This document shows positions 25,549 through 35,030 of a DNA stretch of 64,000 nt, piece by piece. Below the pieces are notes generated by a model. That model was not told where the DNA came from. It saw only the letters and a list, made by a program, of their open reading frames with translations, and made no database searches. A program made the translations under genes and the position numbers. How positions within the stretch are numbered: position 1 is the first letter of the stretch; each line of letters begins with the position of its first letter. The stretch lies in contig NZ_JBHUQE010000010.1 of NCBI RefSeq assembly GCF_042687825.1, forward strand, positions 62,001 to 126,000, written 5' to 3'. Origin of the DNA: Sedimentitalea sp042687825. GTDB lineage: Bacteria > Pseudomonadota > Alphaproteobacteria > Rhodobacterales > Rhodobacteraceae.

Positions 25549-26600
25549 GGCGGGTTGCGCAGCAGCGCGACAATCCGGTCGGCGATGCGGCCCAGCCCGG
25601 CCGCGTCCAGCCGCTCGGTCTGCAGGTGCGCGATCACCGGCGCATCCACCGCCTTGCGCGACTTGGCATAGGACGGGTCGTAATGTTGCTGCATCAGCGC
25701 CCGGGTCAGCCCCGCCTTGTCGCCCGCCGCGATCTTTTCCAGCCAGCCATCCACAACCGCATGACCGCGATGCGGGCGCAGCTTGGTCAACTGCGTCTCC
25801 AGCAGCTCGGCATCCGACAGGATATCGTCATAAGCGCGCACCAGATATGCAGTGCGCGCCTCGGGCGGCGCCGTGATCGCGATGCGCGGCGCCTGTTTCA
25901 TTGCCGCCCACAGGCTGGGCGGAATGATCAGTTGCCCGATCTTGCTGGATTCCGCCTCGATCAGCACCGGCCGGGCCGCATCCAGCGCTTCGAGCGCCAG
26001 CGCCAGCCGGGATTCGAACGCCTTTTGGCTGGGCTGCCCGCCGGAACGCTGCCCCAGCAAGGAACCGCGATGGCCGGCCAGACCTTCGAGATCCAGCACC
26101 TGACCGCCCTGCCCCCGAACCCGATGTAAAAGCTCGGTCTTGGCGGTGCCGGTATACCCATCCAGCGCGATCAGCCGGTGCGGCAAAACCCGGTCATAAA
26201 GCGCCGTGTTCACCAGCCGCCGATAGGTGCGATACCCCCCCTCGATGACATCGGCCCGCCAGCCGATCTGGCCCAGCATCCAGGTGAACGACCCCGAGCG
26301 CTGACCGCCGCGCCAGCAATAGACCAGCGGCCGCCAGCCGCCCTCGTGATCGCGCAGGGCGGTTTCGATGTGGCGGGCGGCGTTGCGAAACACCAGCGCC
26401 GCGCCGATCTTGCGGGCCAGAAACGGGCTTTGCTGCACATATATCGTACCGACCTCGGCACGTTCGCGATTGTCCAGCACCGGCAGGTTGATGGCACCGG
26501 GCAGATGATCCTCGGCATATTCGGCCGGACTGCGCACGTCGATCACGGTGTCAAAGCCGTGGTTCAACAGTGCCGGCAGGGTATCATAGCGTTGTGACAT
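25524..26600 (-). CDS. mnmH: tRNA 2-selenouridine synthase
   Basis: MnmH (SelU, YbbB) replaces sulfur by selenium at U34 of certain tRNAs using selenophosphate from SelD. The 358-residue protein has a rhodanese domain with Cys95 in VYCWRGGQRSG, then a P-loop domain (GYTGTAKTE, residues 148-156) followed by LDLEGLAGHRGS. All catalytic features are intact. It lies tail to tail with selD, so both selenophosphate supply and one use of it are encoded here. Confidence 0.95.
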   Translation of the reverse strand: MSQRYDTLPALLNHGFDTVIDVRSPAEYAEDHLPGAINLPVLDNRERAEVGTIYVQQSPFLARKIGAALVFRNAARHIETALRDHEGGWRPLVYCWRGGQRSGSFTWMLGQIGWRADVIEGGYRTYRRLVNTALYDRVLPHRLIALDGYTGTAKTELLHRVRGQGGQVLDLEGLAGHRGSLLGQRSGGQPSQKAFESRLALALEALDAARPVLIEAESSKIGQLIIPPSLWAAMKQAPRIAITAPPEARTAYLVRAYDDILSDAELLETQLTKLRPHRGHAVVDGWLEKIAAGDKAGLTRALMQQHYDPSYAKSRKAVDAPVIAHLQTERLDAAGLGRIADRIVALLRNPPQPSASAS

Positions 26601-26640
26601 GCCTTCCTCTAGCGTGCCAGGCGGGGCGGTGAAAGACGGG

Positions 26641-26724
26641 ATCGGTCAGGGCATTGGCCGGACGGGCGTCGAACAGCCGAGCCCTGGCATCGCTGGGCAA
26701 CGTTATGGCAAATCGTCCGCACAT
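26641..26724 (-). pseudogene. 5' remnant of a yedK/HMCES-like (SRAP) gene
   Basis: Starting at ATG 26724 the translation reads MCGRFAITLPSDARARLFD, then ANALTD. This is the N-terminus of SOS-response-associated peptidase (SRAP) proteins, whose residue Cys2 crosslinks abasic sites in single-stranded DNA. After about 28 residues similarity ends, and the frame stops at 26584, inside the start of mnmH. The family is normally over 200 residues, so this looks like a gene cut off by deletion. The match is by eye and short. Confidence 0.6.
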
Positions 26725-27375
26725 ACCTGACAACCGGTCCGCAATCATTACAGGCGCCCCGACGGGCATGACATCTGGCCAGAGCGCATAACGGCAAGGC
26801 AACAGCGATTTGTGATCCGACGAACCGTGCCTTTCCCACCCGGCGACCCGCTGTTGCAGAATAACCGGCATGCACGGCATCCAATAGACTCAAGCGGGCC
26901 GAACGCCGCTGCCATGACATTTTTCCGACATTCATTTCAAAAGACAAGTTTCTGTTAAAATTTGAAAAATACCGAAGGCTCGAAAACGTAACACTGCGCC
27001 CGCCGAAGGCTGGCCAGGTCGCGATGACCGGCCGCGCTACGCGGAACGAACCGAAAATTCCACGGTCTGCCGGGTAAAGTCGTCCACCGTGTTTTCCACA
27101 GCCACCGCCCGGGTTTTTGCGAGGGCGGCGCGCCGGTTTTTCAACCCCTTGCGCCACCAAGAGAGGACGGCGCGAAAATACCACTTTGGCGACAAACGCC
27201 AACAAATACACAACCATGTCGGTCTGCGTGGATGCTGTTCCGAACGTGGCTGACGTCAATGCGATACAGCCCTGCTCGGTTCTATGGCGCCCGCGCCGCG
27301 CACTGCTGGACGGCAATCGTGCACATCGCCACACGAGGCGGAAACCCGCCGTCTTGTTGAGAGGCCCCGGGGCGA
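26725..27375. other. 651-base region without a gene, between ptsP and the yedK remnant
   Basis: An AT-rich patch (about 26915-26975) and several small GC hairpins are visible, for example CCGCG-CTA-CGCGG near 27033 and GGCGG-AAA-CCCGCC near 27337, the latter just beyond the ptsP stop and possibly a weak terminator. Open frames on both strands are arginine-rich without motifs. Given the neighbouring remnant this may be decayed coding DNA. I see no tRNA or IS. Confidence 0.45.
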
Positions 27376-29619
27376 TCAGATCTGGGTGCGCAGCAATTCC
27401 ATCACCGCAGGTCGCACCGACTGATCGCCGCGCTCGCGCGCGGTGTCGATGGCCTGGCGCACCTCTTCCAGGCTGCTGCGGCGCAACAGGCTTTTGACCG
27501 GCCCGATCGAGGCCGGGCGCATGGACAACGAGCGGATGCCAATCGCCGCCAGACACAGCGCCTCGATCGGTCGCCCGGCATCCTCGCCGCAGAAACTGAG
27601 CGGTGTGTTGCTGAGCCTGCAGCGCTCGACGATCCTTTCGATCAGACTGAGAAAGCTGACATTCAGCGTGTCATAGCGCCGGCGCACGCGCTCGTTCTCG
27701 CGGTCGGCGGCGAAAAAGAACTGTTTCAGGTCGTTGCCGCCGATCGACAGGAATTCGACCTCTTGAAAGAACCGCTCGGGCGCAAAAACCAGCGATGGCG
27801 TTTCCAGCATCGCGCCGATCTCCAGCTTTTCCGGCAGCACATGGCCCAGCCGCCGTTCGCGGGCGATGGCCTTGTCAACCTCGTGACGCGCGGCCAGATA
27901 TTCCTCGTACTGGGCGACGAAGGGAAACATGATGGTGAGCGGACGCCCCTTGGCGGCGCGGATCAGCGCCTGCAGCTGCATGCGCATCACACCCGGCTTG
28001 TCCAGCCCGACCCGGATGGCGCGCCAGCCCAGCGCCGGGTTCGGCTCGTCATTGGGCTTCATATAGGGCAGCACCTTGTCCGAACCGATATCCAGGGTGC
28101 GGAACACGACCCGCTTGCCATGCGCTGAATCCAGCACCCGCGAATAGATTTCGGCCAGTTCCATGCGCTTGGGCATCTGGTTGCGGATCAGGAACTGCAA
28201 CTCGGTGCGGAACAGGCCGACTCCTTCGGCGCCCGATCCGACCAGCGACGGCAGATCCGCCATCAGGCCGGCATTCATCGTCAGGGTCAACTTGGTGCCA
28301 CAACGGGTCTTGGCCGGCTTGTCACGAATCGAGGCATAGCGCTCTTGCGCCTTGGCCTGCATGGCGATCTTGTCGCGAAAGGCGGCCACCACGCTTTCCT
28401 CCGGGCGCAGGTGTACCGCGCCCTGATCGCCGTCGACCATGATGTGGTCGCCATTCAACGCCTCTGTGGCGATACGGCCGGCATGCACGATCAGCGGTAT
28501 CGCCAGCGCCCGCGCGACGATGGCGGCATGGCTGCCGACGGAACCTTCTTCGAGCACGATGCCGCGCAGGTTGCGGCCATATTCCAGCAACTCGGCGGGA
28601 CCGATGTTGCGCGCGACCAGGATTGGATCCGCCGGCAGGTCGGCCCCGGTCTCGGTGCCCTGCCCGGTCAGGATGCGCAACAGCCGGTTGCTGAGATCGT
28701 CGAGATCGCTGAGACGCTCGCGCAAATAGGAATCGGTGACCTGCGACATGCGCGCCCGCGCCTGAGACTGTTCCTTTTCCACGGCAGCTTCGGCGCTGAG
28801 CCCGCGGCTGATGTCCTCTTCCATGCGGCGCATCCAGCCCTTGGAATTGGCGAACATGCGATAGGCTTCGAGCACCTGCAGCTGCTCCTTGTCGCCGCTG
28901 CGCGACATTTCCAGCATCCGGTCGACGCCAACCCGCAATTCCTCGACGGCCTCAAGCAGCCGTTCCAGTTCGCGATTCGGGTCGTCCGCAATCGGGTTCG
29001 CAACCACCACGCGCGGTTCGTGCAGCCAGACATGGCCCTCGGCGGCCCCTTCCTGCGCGGTGGTGCCGCGAAACAGCACCGGCTGCTGGTGCCGCGCGGA
29101 CAGGGCCGCGCCCTCGCCGACAAAGGCCCCCAGCTCGGTCATCTCGGCGATGACCATGGCCACGACTTCCAGTGCATAGAGCTCATCCGCGGTAAAGGTC
29201 CGGGCCTCGCGCGACTGCACGACCAGCACGCCCAGCTTTTCGCCCAGACGCTGGATCGGGATGCCGAGAAAGGATGAAAATTTCTCTTCCCCGGTCTCGG
29301 GCATATAGCGAAACCCCTGTTCTGCAGGGGCATTGGGCGTGTTGACCGTCTTTCCGGTCCGGGCGACCTTGCCCACCAGACCTTCGCCCAGGCGTAGCCG
29401 GGTATGGTGCACGGCGGCGGAATCCAGCCCTTCGGTGGCGCAGAGTTCCAGGGTTTCCTCGTCGCGGAACAGGTAGACCGAGCAGACCTCGGAGCCCATG
29501 CTGTCGGCAATCAGATGGGTGATCTTGTCCAGCCGCGCCTGACCGGCGACATCGCTGGCCATGGCGTCGCGCAAGCGGCCAAGCAGCTTGCGGCTTTCGG
29601 TTTCAGTATGGTCTGCCAT
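27376..29619 (-). CDS. ptsP: phosphoenolpyruvate--protein phosphotransferase, nitrogen PTS enzyme I
   Basis: PtsP (EI-Ntr) passes phosphate from PEP to NPr in the regulatory nitrogen phosphotransferase system. The 747-residue protein has an N-terminal GAF domain (about residues 20-165, GKTVNTPNA), which binds glutamine in known examples. The phospho-histidine domain (GSVGSHAAIVARAL, His near residue 361) comes next, then the PEP-binding barrel (EGVGLFRTELQFL, FRTLDIGSDK, SIGGNDLKQF, FCGEDAGRP). All are intact. It sits 47 bases downstream of lysC, a pairing common in alphaproteobacteria. Confidence 0.96.
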   Translation of the reverse strand: MADHTETESRKLLGRLRDAMASDVAGQARLDKITHLIADSMGSEVCSVYLFRDEETLELCATEGLDSAAVHHTRLRLGEGLVGKVARTGKTVNTPNAPAEQGFRYMPETGEEKFSSFLGIPIQRLGEKLGVLVVQSREARTFTADELYALEVVAMVIAEMTELGAFVGEGAALSARHQQPVLFRGTTAQEGAAEGHVWLHEPRVVVANPIADDPNRELERLLEAVEELRVGVDRMLEMSRSGDKEQLQVLEAYRMFANSKGWMRRMEEDISRGLSAEAAVEKEQSQARARMSQVTDSYLRERLSDLDDLSNRLLRILTGQGTETGADLPADPILVARNIGPAELLEYGRNLRGIVLEEGSVGSHAAIVARALAIPLIVHAGRIATEALNGDHIMVDGDQGAVHLRPEESVVAAFRDKIAMQAKAQERYASIRDKPAKTRCGTKLTLTMNAGLMADLPSLVGSGAEGVGLFRTELQFLIRNQMPKRMELAEIYSRVLDSAHGKRVVFRTLDIGSDKVLPYMKPNDEPNPALGWRAIRVGLDKPGVMRMQLQALIRAAKGRPLTIMFPFVAQYEEYLAARHEVDKAIARERRLGHVLPEKLEIGAMLETPSLVFAPERFFQEVEFLSIGGNDLKQFFFAADRENERVRRRYDTLNVSFLSLIERIVERCRLSNTPLSFCGEDAGRPIEALCLAAIGIRSLSMRPASIGPVKSLLRRSSLEEVRQAIDTARERGDQSVRPAVMELLRTQI

Positions 29620-29666
29620 ACGCCGGGTTCAATTCCTTGCAGCAGGAAAGCCCAAGCGGATTGCGC

Positions 29667-30905
29667 TCAGGCCGCCTTGTCCAGTTCAAAGGCATCATGC
29701 AGGGCCTGCACGGCAAGTTCCATGTATTTCCGGTCAATCAGCACCGAAATCTTTATCTCGGAGGTTGTAATGACCTTGATGTTTATACCCTCGGCCGAGA
29801 GCACCTTGAACATTTTGGCAGCCACACCGGTGTGGCTGCGCATGCCGATTCCGACCACCGAGACCTTTGCCACATCGGTGTCGGCCAGCAATTCGCCAAA
29901 GTTCAGAACGCCCTGATCCTTGATCTCAGCCATCGCCTTTTCGGCCCGCTTGACCTGATCGGTGGGGCAGGAAAAGGTCATGTCGGTGCGGCCCTCTTCG
30001 CTGATATTCTGCACGATCATGTCGACATTCACCCCGGCATCGGACAGGGCGGTAAAGATCGTCGCCGCGATACCCGGGCGGTCGGCCACCGACAACAGCG
30101 TCATCTTGGCCTCGTCGCGGGAATGGGCAACACCGGCCACAACATTGGATTCCATGATATCCTCCTCATCGCAGACCAGCGTGCCGGCCGTGTCGGATTG
30201 TTCTTCGAAACTGCTCAGGACCCGCAGCTTGACCTTGTAGCGCATCGCCAGTTCGACCGAGCGGGTCTGCAGCACCTTGGCGCCCAGGCTGGCCAGTTCC
30301 AGCATTTCCTCAAAGGCGATCCTGTCAAGCTTGCGCGCCTTGTCGGTGATCCGCGGGTCGGTGGTATAGACCCCGTCCACGTCGGTATAGATGTCGCAGC
30401 GTTCGGCCTCGAAGGCGGCGGCAAAGGCCACTGCGGTGGTGTCGCTGCCGCCCCGGCCCAGCGTGGTGATGCGGCCATCGGGTCCGATGCCCTGGAACCC
30501 GGCCACAACGGCGACACGCATGCCTTCGCCGAACTTGGCCATGATATTATCGGTCGGTATGTCCTCGATGCGGGCCGCGGCATGGGCCGCCGTGGTCTTG
30601 ACCGGCACCTGCCAGCCCTGCCAGCTGCGGGCCGGCACGTCCATTTCCTGCAGGGTCAGCGCCATCAGCCCGGCGGTGACATTTTCACCCGAACTGACCA
30701 CAGCGTCGAATTCACGGGCATCAAACAGCGGCGAGGTCTCTTCGACCCAGCCGACCAGTTCGTTGGTCTTTCCGGACATGGCGCTGACGATGACGATGAC
30801 GTCATAGCCCTTGGCCACCTCGACGCCGATGCGTTTCGCCACACGGCGGATGCGATCGAGGTTGGCGACCGAAGTGCCACCGAATTTCATCACGAGAACG
30901 GGCAT
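29667..30905 (-). CDS. lysC: aspartate kinase
   Basis: LysC phosphorylates aspartate, the first step toward lysine, threonine and methionine. The 412-residue protein opens with MPVLVMKFGGTSV, carries SAMSGKTNELV and the TLGRGGSDTTAVA active-site loop, and ends in two ACT domains (from about residue 265) that bind feedback amino acids. ATG 30905 is preceded by AAAGG. Although the frame is open to 31016, homology starts at MPVLVMKF. Confidence 0.97.
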   Translation of the reverse strand: MPVLVMKFGGTSVANLDRIRRVAKRIGVEVAKGYDVIVIVSAMSGKTNELVGWVEETSPLFDAREFDAVVSSGENVTAGLMALTLQEMDVPARSWQGWQVPVKTTAAHAAARIEDIPTDNIMAKFGEGMRVAVVAGFQGIGPDGRITTLGRGGSDTTAVAFAAAFEAERCDIYTDVDGVYTTDPRITDKARKLDRIAFEEMLELASLGAKVLQTRSVELAMRYKVKLRVLSSFEEQSDTAGTLVCDEEDIMESNVVAGVAHSRDEAKMTLLSVADRPGIAATIFTALSDAGVNVDMIVQNISEEGRTDMTFSCPTDQVKRAEKAMAEIKDQGVLNFGELLADTDVAKVSVVGIGMRSHTGVAAKMFKVLSAEGINIKVITTSEIKISVLIDRKYMELAVQALHDAFELDKAA

Positions 30906-31100
30906 GATCCGAGCCTTTCCCTGCGCCTTGGCTGTCAATTGCCCGCCTCTTATGCGAGGGGGGGGCCAAGGGCAAGTGGACAAACCGGGTTGCCGGCGGC
31001 GAAACCCACCGGCCAAACCGTGAATATCCGCAATTCGGCGGCGTTGATCCGGTCGCGGTCGGCCCGGGTTCAGGCGGCCCGCAGACTGCTGCGGACGGTC

Positions 31101-31547
31101 TCAGTTGGTCTTTCGGTTGGGCAGGAATGGCAGCGGCGCGACCGAGATGCCCTCATCCAGCAATTTGCGCGCCTCGTCCACTTTGGCCTCGCCATAGATC
31201 GCGCGCTCGGGCACCTTGCCCTCGTGCATGGCGCGCGCCTCGTCGGCGAAATTCACCCCCACATAGTCGGAATTGTCCTCGACCCGGCGGCGCAGTTCGG
31301 CCAGCGCCTGCTGCTTGGCATTGGCGGGTTGCGTCAGGGGGGTACCGGGCGCAGGCGGCGTCGCGTCGATCGCGGCGTCGGACGCGGCGCGCACGCGGGG
31401 GGCCATGACCGCCTTTTCGACCTTGCAGATACCGCAGACCGCACAGGCGATCATTCCCGATGCCACCAGCTTTTCATAGGCCTCAGAGGACTGAAACCAG
31501 CTGTCAAAGCTGTGTCCGTCTGCACATTTTAACGCGTATTGAATCAT
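31101..31547 (-). CDS. DUF1178 family protein
   Basis: A 148-residue cytosolic protein of the DUF1178 family, function unknown. It begins MIQYALKCADGHSFDSWFQSS. The cysteine pair CAVCG at about residues 35-39, together with the earlier Cys8, suggests a zinc ribbon. The C-terminus contains the conserved VGVNFADEARAMHEGK and ERAIYGEA blocks. Neighbouring Nudix and EcsC genes are on the same strand with gaps of about 70 and 125 bases, so a shared transcript is possible. Confidence 0.9.
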   Translation of the reverse strand: MIQYALKCADGHSFDSWFQSSEAYEKLVASGMIACAVCGICKVEKAVMAPRVRAASDAAIDATPPAPGTPLTQPANAKQQALAELRRRVEDNSDYVGVNFADEARAMHEGKVPERAIYGEAKVDEARKLLDEGISVAPLPFLPNRKTN

Positions 31548-31616
31548 CGCAAAATTTACTTAAATGAAACCCGATTAGATATCGGCCAGATTGACAAATC
31601 AAGAAAATTGCATACT

Positions 31617-32081
31617 TCAGCCCAGAATTTTCGGATCGAAGTCCCGCAAAATGCGGGCCAGTTCTGGTTCGGTGACCCGGGCCGCTGCTTTTTTCGGCGA
31701 AAACCATTTGCGCCGGCGCTGATACCGTTCGGGAAAGTCACGCACCAGCGACTTGACCCGCACCGGATAGATCATCGCAACGCAAGGCAGCCCGCCGACC
31801 GCATTCAGGACCTTGTAATAGGAATATAGACCGAGACAACGGTCGATCGGCTTACCGACAACACCGGCCTCTTCCCAAGCCTCTTGCGCGGCGGATTGCG
31901 CCGGGGTCATCCCGTCCATCGGCCAGCCCTTTGGAACGATCCAGCGCCCGGTTCTGCGCGACGTCACCAGCAGGATCTGTGGCCTGTCGCGCTGGACGCG
32001 ATAGCACAGGGCAGCGAACTGGCTGCGCACATCGCTTTTGTGTGATGCCTTGATGGTAATCGGCAATTGCTTGATCAGCAT
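31617..32081 (-). CDS. Nudix hydrolase
   Basis: A 154-residue Nudix-fold protein. The box is recognisable as GMTPAQSAAQEAWEEAGV, with the core EAWEEAG; the usual first Glu of the GX5E part is replaced, as often in the diphosphoinositol/diadenosine-polyphosphate-like subgroup (WIVPKGWPMDG precedes it). It probably clears nucleoside diphosphate derivatives; the substrate is unknown. ATG 32081 follows TAGGAAAC. The frame is open to 32183, but homology starts near 32060. Confidence 0.87.
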   Translation of the reverse strand: MLIKQLPITIKASHKSDVRSQFAALCYRVQRDRPQILLVTSRRTGRWIVPKGWPMDGMTPAQSAAQEAWEEAGVVGKPIDRCLGLYSYYKVLNAVGGLPCVAMIYPVRVKSLVRDFPERYQRRRKWFSPKKAAARVTEPELARILRDFDPKILG

Positions 32082-32206
32082 GTTTCCTACCCGCGCTCCG
32101 CACCTTTTTGTTTCAAGGCTACAACGCCGTTTCCCGAATTTCACCAAATATCTGCGGAAACTCTCCATATTTTGTGTTACCAAATGGTAAACGATCTACA
32201 TCTGCA

Positions 32207-32965
32207 TTAACCAATTCCCGGCTGCATCCGGTTTGTCAGACGCTGAACCAGATCACGATGCGGCACGTCGCCGTTGATGGCCAGCCGGCGCAGACCGAAA
32301 TGAACATGCGCAATCTGCTGGTAATAGCTGGTATAGACATAGTTCGCGGTGGCACCCGCCACCGCTCCCAGAACCGGTACGGTCTGGGTAGCCAACTTTT
32401 GCCCCAGCACCGCCGCTAGCCGCGGCGTCACCGCGGCGATCAGCTTGTGCAGCCCGCCGCCGCTGAGCGTCAGGCGCAGCGAAAGAAATCCCAGATCGGC
32501 CCCGTCATCGACCGTCAGCGGACCGGATGCTGCAAAGACCCGGATACAGTCGAACTGGACATTCTCCGCCGCCGGGTCAAAGCCGTGTTCGGCGGCCACG
32601 TCCTGAATGGCGCGCAACAGCACCGTCGTCGTCGCCGGCAGCTCGACCAGCGCCGTGGGCAGGCCGCCGAACCCGCCGGCCGCGCCCATTGCCGTGGTGA
32701 CCGCCGAATTGACCCAGGGCTTCTGCTCGGGCACGACGCTGCGCGAGCGCTGTGCCGCCGCCATCGCCAGCGTCAATGCCTGTTCCGTCGCGCCCCCCAG
32801 CCCGGCCCGAACGGCTGCGGGCAGCTTGTCGATCAGCCCTTCGGCCTGACCGCCAAGCAGAGTCAGCATCTGCAGGCCGACGCCGCTGGCGGCGCGGTAT
32901 CTGGCGGCCAACCGATCCAGTTCCGCATCGACATCCACCGGTCCGACAGTCACGATTTCGCTCAT
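32207..32965 (-). CDS. EcsC family protein
   Basis: A 252-residue protein of the EcsC family, named after a Bacillus ABC-transporter accessory protein of unknown biochemical role. Visible blocks include GAAGGFGGLPTALVELPATTTVLLRAIQDVA in the middle and GAVAGATANYVYTSYYQQIAHVHF near the C-terminus, amphipathic or membrane-associating segments typical of the family. No signal peptide. Confidence 0.85.
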   Translation of the reverse strand: MSEIVTVGPVDVDAELDRLAARYRAASGVGLQMLTLLGGQAEGLIDKLPAAVRAGLGGATEQALTLAMAAAQRSRSVVPEQKPWVNSAVTTAMGAAGGFGGLPTALVELPATTTVLLRAIQDVAAEHGFDPAAENVQFDCIRVFAASGPLTVDDGADLGFLSLRLTLSGGGLHKLIAAVTPRLAAVLGQKLATQTVPVLGAVAGATANYVYTSYYQQIAHVHFGLRRLAINGDVPHRDLVQRLTNRMQPGIG

Positions 32966-33024
32966 CCGACTCTTCCGTTCCTTTCAAAGGGACAGAACCA
33001 AGATCGGCATTGCCGGCGCGCTTT

Positions 33025-33522
33025 TCAATGCGCGTCGTCCTCCCACCGCGTGACATTGCCGACGACCCCGGCCCAGGCGCGGGGGGTCAGATCCTGCCCC
33101 AGAACCCGTTCGGGATTGGTCGGCGGCGGCATCTCGACCCCGCGCAGCGGCGTGAAACCGAAACGCGCGTAATAGGGTGCATCCCCGACCAGCATGACCC
33201 GCTGCCAGCCCCTGTCGCGGGCCGCGGCCAGCCCGTCGCGGATCAGCACCGCCCCCAGCCCTTCGCCCTGATGCGTCGGATGCACCGCCACCGGCCCCAG
33301 CAGCAGCGCCGGTGCGCCGCCGACCCGCACCGGCCAGAACCGGATCGCGCCGGCCAGAATGCGGTCGCTGTCGCGTGCCACCAGCGACAGGCCCGGCACC
33401 GGCGCAACGCCGTCGCGCAACCGGTACGAGGACAGCGCCTCGCGCCCCGGTGCGAAACACAGGTCAAACAACGCCTCGACGTCCCACCAGTCGTCCCGGG
33501 TTTCAGCTCTCAGTTCAATCAC
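33025..33522 (-). CDS. GNAT family N-acetyltransferase
   Basis: A 165-residue acetyltransferase. The acetyl-CoA loop is HPTHQGEGLGAVLIRDGLAAARDRG, followed by VMLVGDAPYYARFGFTP, which matches the YhbS-like subgroup. Substrate unknown. No ATG is near the homology start, so a GTG at 33522 (VIELRAETR) is used. The 80 bases to the divergent flavin-reductase gene hold both promoters. Confidence 0.87.
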   Translation of the reverse strand: MIELRAETRDDWWDVEALFDLCFAPGREALSSYRLRDGVAPVPGLSLVARDSDRILAGAIRFWPVRVGGAPALLLGPVAVHPTHQGEGLGAVLIRDGLAAARDRGWQRVMLVGDAPYYARFGFTPLRGVEMPPPTNPERVLGQDLTPRAWAGVVGNVTRWEDDAH

Positions 33523-33602
33523 GCGGGGCGTCCATTCAGCGTTCCGTGGTGGAATTCGCCCTAGCACGCCGCTAAGTCTGGGGCAAACCATCGGAGAGTT
33601 GC

Positions 33603-34211
33603 ATGTTCTACCGCCCCGAAGACGGCCACGGGCTGCCGCACAACCCCTTTAACGCCATCGTCACGCCGCGCCCGATCGGCTGGATCTCCAGCCGGGCGGC
33701 GGATGGCACCAACAACCTGGCGCCCTATTCCTTTTTCAATGCGATTGCCTATGTGCCGCCGCAGGTGATGTTCGCCTCGACCGGTGCGAAACCGGATCAG
33801 GACGGCACCAAGGACAGCGTTGCCAACATTGCGGAAACCGGCGAATTCTGCGTCAATATCGTCGAATACGCCGCGCGCGACGCGATGAATGCCAGCTCGG
33901 CGGCGCTGGCCAAGGGCGCGGACGAATTCGACGCCGCCGGCTTGACGCCGATCCCGTGCGAGACCATCGACTGCGCCCGCGTTCAGGGCGCCCCGGCGGC
34001 CCTGGAATGCCGCCTGACCCGGATCATCGACCTGCCGGGTCAGGCCAACCGGCTGGTGCTGGGCCAGGTCACTGGAATCCACATGCGCGATGACTGCATT
34101 CGCGACGGCCGGTTCGATGTCACAACCTTTCAGCCGCTGTCCCGGCTGGGCTATCGCGACTATGCTCGCGTCACCGACCTGTTCGAGATGACCCGCCCGG
34201 GCGAGGGCTAG
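33603..34211 (+). CDS. flavin reductase family protein (FMN-binding split barrel)
   Basis: A 202-residue protein of the flavin reductase/DIM6 type that binds FMN. PRPIGWISSRAADGTNNLAPYSFFNAIAYVPPQVMF is the conserved N-terminal half, with SRLGYRDYA near the end. It may reduce flavin with NAD(P)H or simply bind FMN. ATG 33603 has GGAGAG six bases upstream. Confidence 0.88.
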   Translation: MFYRPEDGHGLPHNPFNAIVTPRPIGWISSRAADGTNNLAPYSFFNAIAYVPPQVMFASTGAKPDQDGTKDSVANIAETGEFCVNIVEYAARDAMNASSAALAKGADEFDAAGLTPIPCETIDCARVQGAPAALECRLTRIIDLPGQANRLVLGQVTGIHMRDDCIRDGRFDVTTFQPLSRLGYRDYARVTDLFEMTRPGEG

Positions 34212-34403
34212 GCCCGCCTTGACCCAGCCTCCTCTGGGAGCTGGTTGTCGGTGACCTTCGACGGCATTTCCATTGCAGGGATTTCGGGCCTCTTTCTGAA
34301 CCGCATGGCGGCACCCCACGCCCGCAACGGAGACTCATTTCATCGAGCGGACCAGTCCCCGGCCATTGGGTATTGAATCAACGCCCGTGTCAGTGTCAGG
34401 TCG

Positions 34404-35030
34404 TTGCATCGACGAACATTGCAGATCTTGGATTTCATCTTGGCAAGAAACTTCAAAGCCCCGGTGGGCCAGTCTATCTTCAGCCCTGGTCAGGAATGCC
34501 CCGGCTTTCTGAGCCTCAAGTCAGGGTCGATCCGCGTAACCTTGTCCGGCGCTTCGGGGCGAGAGGTGGTCCTCTATCGCGTTGGGCCCGGAGAGGTCTG
34601 CCTGCAAACCTTCTCCTGTCTGGTGGATGGCAGGGTCTACGGGGCCGAGGGCATCGTCGAGGCCGATATCGAAGGCGAGATGATACCGGCGCGTGAATTC
34701 CGAAAACGTCTGGAGGATGACAAGGATTTTCGCCAGGCGGTCCTCGCGTCGGTTGCGCTCAGATTCACCGAATATCAGGAACTGGTCGAAGACGTGGCCC
34801 TGACAGCATTTGATGCCCGACTGGCCAAGACGTTGCTGAAACTTGCAGACGATGAGGGACTTGTGCGGTCGTCTCATGCATCGCTGGCGGCGGAAACCGC
34901 GTCCGGTCGCGCCTATGTTAGCCGACGACTTGCAGCATTCGCCCGACAGGGCCTTGTCGAACAGCGGACCCACGGCGTTTGCATCATCGATAAACGCACC
35001 TTGGAACAGATTGTCGCAGACTCGCGGTGA
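34404..35030 (+). CDS. Crp/Fnr family transcriptional regulator
   Basis: A 208-residue regulator with an N-terminal cyclic-nucleotide-binding-type sensor barrel (residues about 15-110, VVLYRVGPGEVCLQTFSC) and a C-terminal winged helix (about 140-205, ETASGRAYVSRRLAAFARQGLVEQ). It lacks the Fnr cysteine cluster; the pair Cys69 and Cys73 region (EVCLQTFSC) could instead sense thiols or sulfide (inference). The only usable start is TTG at 34404. It is followed after 69 bases by a DUF2892 gene, a neighbour often found with sulfur or redox-stress regulators. Confidence 0.85.
   Translation: MHRRTLQILDFILARNFKAPVGQSIFSPGQECPGFLSLKSGSIRVTLSGASGREVVLYRVGPGEVCLQTFSCLVDGRVYGAEGIVEADIEGEMIPAREFRKRLEDDKDFRQAVLASVALRFTEYQELVEDVALTAFDARLAKTLLKLADDEGLVRSSHASLAAETASGRAYVSRRLAAFARQGLVEQRTHGVCIIDKRTLEQIVADSR

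Noticed and set aside
26609..27556. 315-codon minus frame across the ptsP-mnmH gap
   Set aside because: No homology, many Arg/Ser/Cys, and it overlaps both the ptsP end and the yedK remnant in another frame.
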